Positions 15,412 through 23,221 of a stretch of 64,000 bases of DNA are shown here, in pieces. The notes under the pieces were generated by a model. The model ran no database searches. It saw nothing but the letters and a program-made list of their open reading frames with translations, and had not been told where the DNA came from. The DNA is taken from assembly GCF_009830945.1 (NCBI RefSeq), contig NZ_ML776454.1:63240-127239 (forward strand). The letters are read 5' to 3'. Numbering within the stretch: the stretch's first letter is position 1; each line of letters starts with the position of its first letter. The stretch comes from Nocardiopsis sp. FR4 (GTDB lineage Bacteria > Actinomycetota > Actinomycetes > Streptosporangiales > Streptosporangiaceae). The translations under genes were made by a program, and so were the position numbers.

Positions 15412-16134
15412 TCAGCTGGTGGGCTGTCCCTCGGCCGCGTCCGCCGCTCGGCGCAGCTCCTCCGCGCTGTGGATCACCAGTTTCCTGCGGCGGGTGGAGA
15501 CGACCCCCTCCTCCCTCAGCCTCCGAAGCTCTCCCTGCACCCAGGACAGGGAACGCCCCAGGGCGTCGCCGAGCTCGCGCTGGGTCAGGTGCAGTTCGAT
15601 TCCGCGCTCCCCGCCGTCACCGGCGGCCAGCGGCGTGGACAGCCTGATCATCGTCTCCGCCATCCGCTGACGCGAGGTGAGCGCGGCCATCTGGGTTCGC
15701 AGCGCCTCACTCTCCTGCTGTCTGCGCACGCTGTGCTCCCACAGGGCACGGTCCAGGTCCATGCTGCGGATCAGGTGGCGGAAGGTCCTCCCCCTGATCA
15801 CGTGGGTGGTGCAGCCCTCGCGAGTACTGCGCACCGTGGCGGTACGCGGCAGGCCGGACATGACCGACATCTCGCCGAGGACCTCCCCCGGGCCGCGTAC
15901 CGCGATCGGGGTCTCCACCCCCTCGCGCATGAGGACGGAGACCTTGACGCTGCCCCTGACCAGGAGATGGACGGTGTCGTCCCGTTTCCCCTGCTCCATG
16001 ACACAGTCGGACTCGGAGTGGACCCTGACGGATCCGGCCCGCAGCAGCGACTCCCACTGGGCGTCGCCCAGAAGGCCGCCAAAACCCTGCCTTGCCACCT
16101 TTCGCACCTCCGAGGAAAACCCGGCATCACGCAA
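15412..16134 (-). CDS. Crp/Fnr-family transcription regulator
   Basis: 240 residues with an apparent TTG start and no strong ribosome site; internal GTG codons (residues 10, 13) are alternatives. The N-terminal cyclic-nucleotide-binding domain (about 15-130) has the phosphate-binding cassette GEVLGEMSVMSGLPRTATV, with the Glu and Arg usually needed to hold a cyclic nucleotide. A dimer helix and a winged helix-turn-helix follow, with recognition region TQRELGDALGRSLSWVQGELRRL. It is upstream of and collinear with the cyclase-like gene (138-nt gap with a palindrome), so it probably controls the module, perhaps in response to its product. Confidence 0.8.
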   Translation of the reverse strand: MRDAGFSSEVRKVARQGFGGLLGDAQWESLLRAGSVRVHSESDCVMEQGKRDDTVHLLVRGSVKVSVLMREGVETPIAVRGPGEVLGEMSVMSGLPRTATVRSTREGCTTHVIRGRTFRHLIRSMDLDRALWEHSVRRQQESEALRTQMAALTSRQRMAETMIRLSTPLAAGDGGERGIELHLTQRELGDALGRSLSWVQGELRRLREEGVVSTRRRKLVIHSAEELRRAADAAEGQPTS

Positions 16135-16191
16135 CCATGGTGGGTGACACCGGACCCGGGGTCCGCGGATCGCGCAGGGCGTTGCCCAAAG

Positions 16192-16201
16192 GTGACGTCA
16201 C
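16192..16201. promoter_or_regulatory. GTGACGTCAC palindrome upstream of the Crp-type gene
   Basis: A perfect 10-bp palindrome 58 nt upstream of the Crp-type TTG start, next to a GCGTTGCC half-site (16179-16186) that matches the operator in front of the cyclase-like gene. Autoregulation is plausible but unproven. Confidence 0.4.
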
Positions 16202-16329
16202 ATGACAGGACCTACCGTCAAGGGGCCGGCGGGTTCCGGTGCGGCTCGGCGGCGGAGGGCGGTCGACCGTCGGCACGACGAAAGGGGCCCACCCTCGGGT
16301 GGACCCCTCACTAACCTGCTACTGCTCTG

Positions 16330-16403
16330 TCGGGACGGCGGGATTTGAACCCACGACCCCTTGACCCCCAGTCAAGTGCGCTGCCAAACTGCGCTACGTC
16401 CCG
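16330..16403 (-). tRNA. tRNA-Pro (GGG)
   Basis: Cloverleaf read on the minus strand: acceptor CGGGACG pairs with CGTCCCG; anticodon stem CTTGA/TCAAG encloses loop CTGGGGG, giving anticodon GGG; the T-arm contains GGTTCAAATCC. Discriminator base A; CCA is not encoded. It stands alone between the Crp-type and AraC-type genes. Confidence 0.93.
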
Positions 16404-16568
16404 TGTGCCGCGCGGGCGGCCGTTCCGGCCCCGCCGACGGGAAGACTCTACCGCATCCACGGCGGCGCCCGCACCACGGTCACGGTGCGGCGGCCCCGGC
16501 GCGCTGGAGGCCCCGGGTGCGCAAGAACGGTCAGGCGCCCGCACCCCCTCCCCGAACATACTGGTCGC

Positions 16569-17501
16569 ATGACCGAGCCCACCCAGGGGCGGGACCGCCT
16601 GCGCGCGCTGCTCGACGCGGTCCTGGCCGAGGACAACACCCGCCTCACCGACATGGCCGACCAGGCCTACACCTCGCCGTTCCACTTCTCCCGCAGGCTG
16701 ACCCGCGACACCGGGGAGTCCCCGGTCGCGCTGCGCCGCCGCGTGCTGCTGGAGCGCGCCGCCTGGCAGATCGGCCAGGGCAGCAGCGTCACCGACGCCG
16801 CGTTCGCGGCCGGATACGAGTCCGTCGAGGGGTTCACCCGCGCCTTCGGACGGGCCTTCGGTTATCCGCCCAGCACCACCACACCCGGCAGCGGCACCTG
16901 GCTGCCCGCGCCCAACGGCATCCACTTCCACCCCCCGGTCCACCTGTGGGTCGAGGACGCACCGAAGGACCGGCCCGGCATGGACGTGACCGCCCTGCAG
17001 GTCCACCACGACGTGGACGACACCGCCCGCCTGCTCCGCCTGGCCGCGACGCTGCCGGAGGAGGCCTACCGGCGCGTCCGCGCGCCCGGACAGACCGTCC
17101 TGGAGTGGGACGGCCCCGAGGAGTCGGTCGCCGCCGTGCTCGACCACCTGGTCCGGACCAAGGAGGTGTGGCTGGCCTCGATCGAGGGCGCCGACCTGCC
17201 CGGGCGCGGCGCGGACGACGCGGCGGCGCTGACCGAACGGCACGCCGACGCCGGGGCCCGCTGGATCGCCGCGGTCGAGGACATCGGCCGCCGCGGTGCC
17301 TGGGGCGACCGGCTGGTCGACGCCCTGTGCGACCCGCCCGAGAGCTTCGTCCTCGGCAGCGTCGTCGCGCACGTCCTGACCTTCTCCGCGCACCGCAGGC
17401 AGCTCGTGCGCCACATGCTGCGCGCCGAGGGCGTGAAGGTCGACGAGGGAGACCCCATCGCCTGGCTACAGGACCGACACCACGACGGAGGTACACGGTG
17501 A
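16569..17501 (+). CDS. AraC-type HTH regulator with DinB-like C-terminal domain
   Basis: 310 residues. Residues about 5-105 form the two helix-turn-helix units of AraC regulators (LTDMADQAYTSPFHFSRRL; SSVTDAAFAAGYESVEGF). From about 125 on, the protein resembles DinB/YfiT-type four-helix bundles (TALQVHHDVDDTARLLRL; late His-rich VVAHVLTFSAHRRQLVRHML). The His residues could bind a metal. The combination is known in actinobacteria but its ligand is not. The stop overlaps the start of the next gene (GTGA), so the two are coupled. Confidence 0.85.
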   Translation: MTEPTQGRDRLRALLDAVLAEDNTRLTDMADQAYTSPFHFSRRLTRDTGESPVALRRRVLLERAAWQIGQGSSVTDAAFAAGYESVEGFTRAFGRAFGYPPSTTTPGSGTWLPAPNGIHFHPPVHLWVEDAPKDRPGMDVTALQVHHDVDDTARLLRLAATLPEEAYRRVRAPGQTVLEWDGPEESVAAVLDHLVRTKEVWLASIEGADLPGRGADDAAALTERHADAGARWIAAVEDIGRRGAWGDRLVDALCDPPESFVLGSVVAHVLTFSAHRRQLVRHMLRAEGVKVDEGDPIAWLQDRHHDGGTR

Positions 17502-18037
17502 GCAGGACGGTCTACAACACCGCGACGAGCCTGGACGGCTTCATCGCCACCGAGGACCACTCCCTGGAGTGGCTCTTCGCCGCCGACGGCGGCGACGCCC
17601 TCAACGAGACCGAGGACTTCATCCGCGGGGCGGGTGCGATCGTGACCGGCGCGAGCACCTACGAGTGGATCCTGCGCCACGAGGGCGACAAGCCCTGGCC
17701 CTACCAGGCGCCCACCTGGGTGCTGACCCACCGCGACCTGCCGCGGGTGGAGGGCGACCTGCGCTTCGCCAGCGCCGACACCGACCGGGAGCTGCGCGAC
17801 CTGCACGCGCGGGTGGTCGCGTCCGCCGGAGGACGCGACGTCTGGGTGGTGGGCGGCGGCGGGATCGCCGCGTCCCTGGCCCGGCTGGGCCTGCTCGACG
17901 AGGTGGTCGTGTCCATCGCACCGGTCACCCTGGGGTCGGGTGCCCCGCTGATGGCCGGGCGCGTGGACCTGCGGGTGCTCGACGTGCACCGCGCCGGGGA
18001 CTTCGCCTGCGCGCGCTACGAGGTGGTGCGTCCGTGA
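17498..18037 (+). CDS. RibD-C/dihydrofolate-reductase-like protein
   Basis: 179 residues, GTG start overlapping the AraC/DinB gene by 4 nt. The fold signature of the RibD C-terminal (DHFR-like) family is clear: N-terminal YNTATSLDGFIA, GAGAIVTGASTYEW, then VWVVGGGGIAASLARLGLLDEVVVSIAPVTLGSGAPL. The glycine-rich stretch normally binds NADPH. Many stand-alone members have unknown substrates; this one is unlikely to be the riboflavin enzyme because it lacks the deaminase part and is coupled to a regulator. It ends at a strong hairpin. Confidence 0.85.
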   Translation: MSRTVYNTATSLDGFIATEDHSLEWLFAADGGDALNETEDFIRGAGAIVTGASTYEWILRHEGDKPWPYQAPTWVLTHRDLPRVEGDLRFASADTDRELRDLHARVVASAGGRDVWVVGGGGIAASLARLGLLDEVVVSIAPVTLGSGAPLMAGRVDLRVLDVHRAGDFACARYEVVRP

Positions 18038-18042
18038 GGAGG

Positions 18043-18062
18043 GGGCGCCCCGCGGGGCGCCC
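18043..18062. terminator. Hairpin between convergent genes
   Basis: GGGCGCCCC (18043-18051) pairs with GGGGCGCCC (18054-18062), directly between the RibD-like and DUF523 stops; likely terminates both directions. Confidence 0.7.
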
Positions 18063-18560
18063 TCAGCCCCGTTCCAGCCGCCGCAGGTGCTCGGCGGCGG
18101 CGGGAACCTCGTTCTCGCTGAAGACCGCGACGCCGTGCTCCAGCAGCAGCCTCGCGGTCACCCCCTCCCCGGGGCGCGTGCCCCCCGAGAAGGTGCCGTC
18201 GTAGACCCGGTGCAGGCCGCACGAGGGGCTGGACTCCTTGAGCAGGGCCACCGCCACGCCCCGGTCCCGGGCCGTGGCCAGGGCGGCGCGGGCCCCGGCC
18301 ACGAAGTGGGCGGTCACGTCCTCCCCGGCGGCGGTGAGGATGCGCGCCCGTCCGGCGAGCACCTCGGCGGCGGTGGCGCCGGGCTCGATCTCGGCGGGCG
18401 GACGGGGCACCGGCAGGCCGCCCGCCACCTCGGGGCAGTGCACCACGAGGCGCCCCTCCTCGCGCCAGCGGTCGACCGCGGCGTCCCCCACCGTCTTGGC
18501 GCGCCCGTCGTAGCGCACGCGGCGCCCCACGAGGCAGGCGCTGACCAGCACCCTGTGCAC
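18063..18560 (-). CDS. DUF523 family protein
   Basis: 165 residues; GTG start (MHRVLVSACLVG) behind GGGAGGGG. The N-terminal LVSACLVGRRVRYDGR and the middle LLKESSPSCGLHRVYDGTFSG with conserved Cys are the hallmarks of DUF523, a small family of unknown function; related proteins have been linked to 2-thiouracil breakdown, but that cannot be assumed here. It is convergent with the RibD-like gene and divergent from the transporter remnant. Confidence 0.85.
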   Translation of the reverse strand: MHRVLVSACLVGRRVRYDGRAKTVGDAAVDRWREEGRLVVHCPEVAGGLPVPRPPAEIEPGATAAEVLAGRARILTAAGEDVTAHFVAGARAALATARDRGVAVALLKESSPSCGLHRVYDGTFSGGTRPGEGVTARLLLEHGVAVFSENEVPAAAEHLRRLERG

Positions 18561-18683
18561 GGCATCCCCTCCCGTCCCCCTCACGCTACCGGGCGGCGAC
18601 ACGGGCGAACCACGCCTTTCCCCGCTCCGGGTGATCGGACGCCCGTCTGGGACACACCTGGACGGGTCCAGCGAGGAGGGTAC

Positions 18684-19047
18684 GTGAGCGAGTCGCGGTC
18701 ACAGGGCCAGAACCGGCAGCGCGACCGAGTGGTACGACCTCGGCGTCTACAGCTGCCTGGCGGCCACCATCGGGCTGGTGTCCTACCCGGGGCGGACCCA
18801 GGCCGCCCAGCTCATCGCCGCCTTCACCACGTTCGCCGCCGTGTTCCCGGCGCGCCCCCTGGACGGCCCGTTCTTCGGCCCGCTCGGCGACCGGATCGGC
18901 CGCAAGCGCGTCCTGGCTGGAGTTCGGCACGGTCAGCGGCTACGTGGGCGGAGCGCCGGTCGTCACCGCGACGAGCCTGCTGATCGGCGCGGAGTCCATG
19001 CGGGACCGGGGGGTGGCGCGTGCCGTTCCTGCTGGCCCCGCCCTGAC
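18684..19047 (+). pseudogene. Decayed MFS transporter (ProP-like)
   Basis: Broken remains of a metabolite/proton symporter. From a GTG with a GAGGAGG site the frame gives VSESRSQGQ; a shift then continues as ATEWYDLGVYSCLAATIG and LGDRIGRKRVLA (the transmembrane 1-2 region and loop A motif of ProP-like MFS proteins). A deletion of roughly 80 codons joins this to LEFGTVSGYVGGA, and a second shift gives GWRVPFLLA and a stop. An intact homologue has over 400 residues. No function can remain. Confidence 0.8.
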
Positions 19048-19053
19048 CGGACA

Positions 19054-19095
19054 CGGCGGAGGGGGCGTCCCACACGGGAGACGCCCCCTCCGCCG
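19054..19095. terminator. Strong hairpin downstream of der
   Basis: A perfect 16-bp stem (19054-19069 with 19080-19095) and 10-nt loop, just past the der stop on the minus strand and just past the transporter remnant on the plus strand. Confidence 0.8.
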
Positions 19096-19118
19096 TCGAA
19101 CCCGGCGAGCAGCCGTGC

Positions 19119-20558
19119 CTAGCGGCGGCGCTGCTTGCGGTCCGGGCGCACGCTGCCCTTGGAGGCGCGGCCCGGGGCCCCGGCGCCCTTCTTCTCACGG
19201 ATGCGCATGCTGATGTGCACCGGTGAGCCCTCGAAACCGAAGTCCTCCCGCAGGCGCCGCTCGACGAAGCGGCGGTAGTTGTCCTCCAGGAACCCGGTGG
19301 TGAACAGGATGAAGTGCGGCGGACGGGTACCCGCCTGAGTCGCGAACAGGATCTTGGGCTGCTTGCCGCCGCGCACCGGCGGAGGGGTGGCCGCCACCAG
19401 CTCCTTGAGCCAGTTGTTGAGCTGGCCGGTCGGGATGCGCTGGTTCCACCCCTGGAGGCTGGTCTCGATCGCCGGGACCAGCCGCTCCATGTGGCGCCCG
19501 GTCTTGGCCGAGACGTTCACGCGGGGAGCCCAGGAGACCCGCGCCAGCTGCCGGTCGATCTCCTTCTCCAGGTAGATCCGGCGCTCCTCGTCCAGGATGT
19601 CCCACTTGTTGAAGGCCAGGACCAGGCCGCGACCGGCCTCCACCACCTGCTCGACCACCCGGATGTCCTGCTCGGCGAGGGGCTCGCTGACGTCCATCAG
19701 GACCACGGCGACCTCGGCCCGCTCCAGCGCGGTGCCGGTGCGCATCGTGGCGTAGTAGTCCGCGCCCTGCAGGGCGCGGAACCGGCGGCGGATGCCGGCG
19801 GTGTCGATGAACTTCCAGGTCTTGCCGCCCAGCTCGATGAGCTCGTCCACCGCGTCACGGGTCGTGCCCGCCACCGAGTCCACGACCACCCGGTCCTCAC
19901 CGGCCAGCCGGTTGAGAAGGCTGGACTTGCCCACGTTGGGGCGGCCCAGCAGCGCGATCCGGGGCGGCCCGTCCTCGCCCTCGTCCTCCTCCTCGCCCCG
20001 CGGCTGCTCGGGGAACTCGGCGACGAGCGCGTCCAGCAGGTCGCCGGTGCCGCGGCCGTGCAGGGCGCTGATCGGGTACGGCTCGCCCACGCCCAGCTGC
20101 CACAGGTCGAGCGCGTCGGCCTCCTGCATGCTGCCGTCGACCTTGTTGGCGGCCAGCACGACGGGGCGCTTGGTCGAGCGCAGCACGCGGGTGACGGCGG
20201 CGTCGGCGTCGGTCACGCCGACCGTGGCGTCGACCACGAACAGGATGACGTCGGCGGTCTGCGCGGCGTACTCGGCCTGCCGGGCCACCATGGCGGCCAG
20301 CCCGCTGACGCTGGTCTCCCAGCCGCCGGTGTCCACCAGGGTGAACCTGGTGTTCTGCCACTCGGCGTCGTAGGCGACCCGGTCGCGGGTCACGCCCGGA
20401 ACGTCCTCCACCACGGCCTCACGACGGCCGATGATGCGGTTGACCAGGCTGGACTTGCCCACGTTGGGGCGGCCGACCACGGCCACCACGGGCAGGGTCG
20501 CGGGTTCGGCGGCGTCGGTGCCCTCGGGACCGACGTCGGAGATGTCGAAGTCACTCAT
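19119..20558 (-). CDS. der: Ribosome-assembly GTPase Der (EngA)
   Basis: 479 residues. Two tandem GTPase domains, each with P-loop GRPNVGKSS, switch/G3 DTGGWE or DTAGIR, and G4 NKVD or NKWD, followed by the KH-like C-terminal domain ([19 protein letters not shown]) and a basic tail. Der acts in maturation of the 50S subunit. The length suits actinobacterial members, which carry a short extra N-terminus ([12 protein letters not shown]). It follows cmk by 192 nt on the same strand, the order seen in other actinobacteria (cmk-der), and ends at a strong terminator. Confidence 0.97.
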   Translation of the reverse strand: MSDFDISDVGPEGTDAAEPATLPVVAVVGRPNVGKSSLVNRIIGRREAVVEDVPGVTRDRVAYDAEWQNTRFTLVDTGGWETSVSGLAAMVARQAEYAAQTADVILFVVDATVGVTDADAAVTRVLRSTKRPVVLAANKVDGSMQEADALDLWQLGVGEPYPISALHGRGTGDLLDALVAEFPEQPRGEEEDEGEDGPPRIALLGRPNVGKSSLLNRLAGEDRVVVDSVAGTTRDAVDELIELGGKTWKFIDTAGIRRRFRALQGADYYATMRTGTALERAEVAVVLMDVSEPLAEQDIRVVEQVVEAGRGLVLAFNKWDILDEERRIYLEKEIDRQLARVSWAPRVNVSAKTGRHMERLVPAIETSLQGWNQRIPTGQLNNWLKELVAATPPPVRGGKQPKILFATQAGTRPPHFILFTTGFLEDNYRRFVERRLREDFGFEGSPVHISMRIREKKGAGAPGRASKGSVRPDRKQRRR

Positions 20559-20750
20559 GTACTGCTCCCGGTTCTTGGCCCCCGCGCGCCCAGGATGCGT
20601 GCCGCGGGGACGCGAAAGGTCGACCCGGCCCCGAGGGTCCGGGGCCGTGCGGGTCGGACGCGGGCGCCGACGGCACCCGCGTACTGGTGGCCACGGGGAG
20701 GAACCCCCGCGGAGGTCGGTATGTTCCCCCGGAGGGGCGGTGGTCCGGCG

Positions 20751-21446
20751 TCAGCGGGCGCGGGCCTCGTCGGCCAGCTTGACCACCAGGGCGATCACCT
20801 CGTCGAGGGTCAGCCCGGTGGTGTCGAGCTCGGTGGCGTCGGCGGTCTGCCGCAGCGGCGAGTGCACCCGGCTGGAGTCCAGCCGGTCGCGGCGGACCAG
20901 GTCGGCCTGGGTGGCCGCGACGTCGCTGGTGCGGACCTCCCTGCTGCGCCGCTGCGCGCGGGCCTCGGCGCTGGCGGTCAGGAACAGCTTCACCGGGGCG
21001 TCGGGGGCGACGACCGTGGTGATGTCGCGCCCCTCGACCACGATGCCCGGACCCTGCTCCCGGGCGGCGGCGATGATCTCCCGCTGGGTGCGCACCAGGC
21101 GCTCGCGCGCCGCGGGCACGGCCGAGACCGCGCTGACGTTGGCGGTCACGTCCCTGCCCCGGATCTCGGCGGCCACGTCGCGGCCGTCGACCGTCACCGT
21201 GGGCGCGCTGGGGTCGGTGCCCATGACGATCTCGGGGCGCTCGACGAGGGCGGCCACCGCCTCGGCGTCCTCGACGTCGACGCCGTGGTCCAGCATCCAC
21301 CAGGTCAGCGCCCGGTACATGGCGCCGGTGTCGAGGTAACGCAGCTCACACGCCCTGGCCACACCCCTGGAGGTGCTCGACTTGCCCGAGCCGGAGGGAC
21401 CGTCGATCGCGATGACGATGCCCTCGGTGCTGTCCTGCGCGCTCAC
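20751..21446 (-). CDS. cmk: Cytidylate kinase
   Basis: 231 residues; GTG start (SAQDSTEG) chosen because GGGAG lies 9 nt upstream. Phosphorylates CMP and dCMP with ATP. Visible signatures are the P-loop IAIDGPSGSGKSST, YLDTGAMYRALTWW, the GRDVAAEIRGRDVTANVS substrate region and GRDITTVV with downstream RRSREV lid residues. Length is normal for the family. It lies between tyrA and der in the conserved block; the tyrA stop is 97 nt downstream of the cmk start on the opposite side of the spacer. Confidence 0.96.
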   Translation of the reverse strand: MSAQDSTEGIVIAIDGPSGSGKSSTSRGVARACELRYLDTGAMYRALTWWMLDHGVDVEDAEAVAALVERPEIVMGTDPSAPTVTVDGRDVAAEIRGRDVTANVSAVSAVPAARERLVRTQREIIAAAREQGPGIVVEGRDITTVVAPDAPVKLFLTASAEARAQRRSREVRTSDVAATQADLVRRDRLDSSRVHSPLRQTADATELDTTGLTLDEVIALVVKLADEARAR

Positions 21447-21542
21447 TGCCGTTGACTCCCGTGTACTTGCGCTGTTGCCGACGCCCAACCCTACCCGTCC
21501 GCGGGCACGCGGTACGCCCGCGGACCAGGACCGCCGCCGGTC

Positions 21543-22688
21543 TCACAGTCCCGGGTGGACCGACCAGCCCCGGGCGTCCAGCGCCTCCGAGAGCGTGTCC
21601 ACGGCGGCGGGCAGGACGTGGAGCTGGGCCACACCCAGCGGAAGCCCCGGGGTGTGCTCGATGCGGACGTCCTCGATGTTGACCCCCGCCTCGGCCGCGG
21701 CGGCGAAGAGGCGGCCCAGTGCGCCGGGCTCGTCCGGGATGACCACGGGGATCACCGTGTACTCGGGCCTGCGCACCGTGCCGTGCTTGCCGGGGATGCG
21801 GCCGTGGCCGGAGCGCCCGCGCTCCAGCAGGTCGCGCACCGGCTCCAGCTCCTCCGCCCGAACGTCGGGCGCCCGGGCCGCCAGCGCGCGCAGGACGTCG
21901 GCGGTCGCCGCCAGGTCGACGGCCATCGCGTGCAGGACCTCGGCCACCGGGGCGGCGTTGTGCGTGAGGATCTCGGTCCACATGGCGGGGTCTCCGCCCG
22001 CCACGCGGGTGACGTCGCGCACGCCCTGTCCGGCCAGGCCCAGCGCGGTACCGTCGCCCGCGACCAGCCGGGCCGCCACCGCGGAGGAGGCCACGTGGGG
22101 CGCGTGCGAGACCAGCGCCACCGCGCGGTCGTGCGCACGCGCGTCCAGCACCACGGGGTCCGCGCCGCACATGCGGGCGATCTCCACGACCATGGCGACG
22201 GCCTGAGCGTCGGCCTTGTCGGTGGGGCACAGCGCCCAGGAACGCCCGAGGAACAGGTCGGCGCGGGCGGCGCCGGGCCCGTGCTTCTCCCGGCCGCCCA
22301 TCGGGTGCCCGGGCACGAACGTGGCCATGTCGCAGCCCAGGCGCTCGGCCTCAGCCAGCACGCTCGCCTTCACACTGGCCACGTCGGTGTACACGTGCGC
22401 CAGCCCCCGGTCCTGCGCGCGGCGCAGTGCGGAGGGGATGACGGCGGGCGGCGCGGCGATGACCGCGACGTCGGCGGGCACCTCCGAAGGGTCCGCGGAC
22501 TCCTCCAGGGGACGTCCCGCACCCAGATCGCAGGCCAGGCGCAGTGAGGCGCCGTCGGGGTCGGAGAGGGTGACGTCGACGTCGCGGGAGCGCAGGGCGA
22601 GCGCCACCGAGGTCCCGATGAGCCCGGTCCCGACCACCGTGACCCGACGCACCGCGGGCCGGTGCTCTCCCCCTCTGGTGTTACCCAC
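21543..22688 (-). CDS. tyrA: Prephenate dehydrogenase with C-terminal ACT domain
   Basis: 381 residues; GTG start at GNTRGGEHRP with GGGAG 5 nt upstream. Converts prephenate to 4-hydroxyphenylpyruvate for tyrosine synthesis using NAD(P). The Rossmann motif VVGTGLIGTSVALAL is near the N-terminus, FVPGHPMGGREKHGP contains the catalytic-region His, and VSHAPHVASSAVA follows. Residues about 300-381 form an ACT-like domain (VIPVVIPDEPGALGRLFAAA), which normally gives feedback control by an amino acid. It is adjacent to the chorismate mutase gene (68-nt gap), the previous step of the pathway. Confidence 0.94.
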   Translation of the reverse strand: MGNTRGGEHRPAVRRVTVVGTGLIGTSVALALRSRDVDVTLSDPDGASLRLACDLGAGRPLEESADPSEVPADVAVIAAPPAVIPSALRRAQDRGLAHVYTDVASVKASVLAEAERLGCDMATFVPGHPMGGREKHGPGAARADLFLGRSWALCPTDKADAQAVAMVVEIARMCGADPVVLDARAHDRAVALVSHAPHVASSAVAARLVAGDGTALGLAGQGVRDVTRVAGGDPAMWTEILTHNAAPVAEVLHAMAVDLAATADVLRALAARAPDVRAEELEPVRDLLERGRSGHGRIPGKHGTVRRPEYTVIPVVIPDEPGALGRLFAAAAEAGVNIEDVRIEHTPGLPLGVAQLHVLPAAVDTLSEALDARGWSVHPGL

Positions 22689-22756
22689 TGCTCTCCCGCC
22701 TCCGACGTGTACCGATCCCCCAAGCCTAGCCGCCCGCCCGGGGGCCGGTCGGACGG

Positions 22757-23119
22757 CTACTGGGCGATGTCCAGCCGCAGGGCCTGGGCCCCGCGCAGGT
22801 AGACGTGCTGCAGCTCCGAACGCGGCCGGTCCGTCTCCACGTGCGCCATGAGCCGGACCACGCGCGGCAGGGCGTGCGGAACGGCGATCTCTGTCGCGCA
22901 CATGAGCGGCACGTCGGTGAAGCCGACCTTGCGCGCCGCCAGCGCCGGAAACTCACTGGTCAGGTCCGGGGTGGCGGTGAACAGCACGCTGATCACGTCG
23001 TCGGTCTCCAGCGCGTTGCGCCGCATGACCTCCGTGACCAGCTCCGCCGTGGCCTCCAGCACCTGCTCACGTTCGTCCGCGTCGACCTGCACCGCACCAC
23101 GGATGGCCCGTACCGCCAC
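22757..23119 (-). CDS. aroH: Chorismate mutase, AroH class
   Basis: 120 residues starting at GTG. Matches the small trimeric AroH-type mutases in length and sequence: VRAIRGAVQVDADER at the N-terminus, LFTATPDLTSEFPALAAR, VPLMCATEI and the active-site Arg in LPRVVRLMAHVE. It converts chorismate to prephenate, the substrate of the tyrA product encoded just downstream on the same strand. Confidence 0.95.
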   Translation of the reverse strand: MAVRAIRGAVQVDADEREQVLEATAELVTEVMRRNALETDDVISVLFTATPDLTSEFPALAARKVGFTDVPLMCATEIAVPHALPRVVRLMAHVETDRPRSELQHVYLRGAQALRLDIAQ

Positions 23120-23150
23120 GTTGGATCCCGCCTTGTCCTCGTCTCACCGG

Positions 23151-23174
23151 GCCGTTCCCGGAAAGGGGAACGGC
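23151..23174 (-). terminator. Hairpin after rluB
   Basis: GCCGTTCCC (23151-23159) pairs with GGGAACGGC (23166-23174), 6-nt loop, in the spacer between the rluB stop and the aroH start. It may attenuate rather than fully stop transcription. Confidence 0.45.
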
Positions 23175-23221
23175 GGCCGCCTCCCGGGCTTCGCCGGGAC
23201 GACGACCGCCGTCAACTGTAT

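Noticed and set aside
16330-16403. tRNA as an integration site for an island
   Set aside because: No direct repeat of the tRNA 3' end and no integrase were found nearby.
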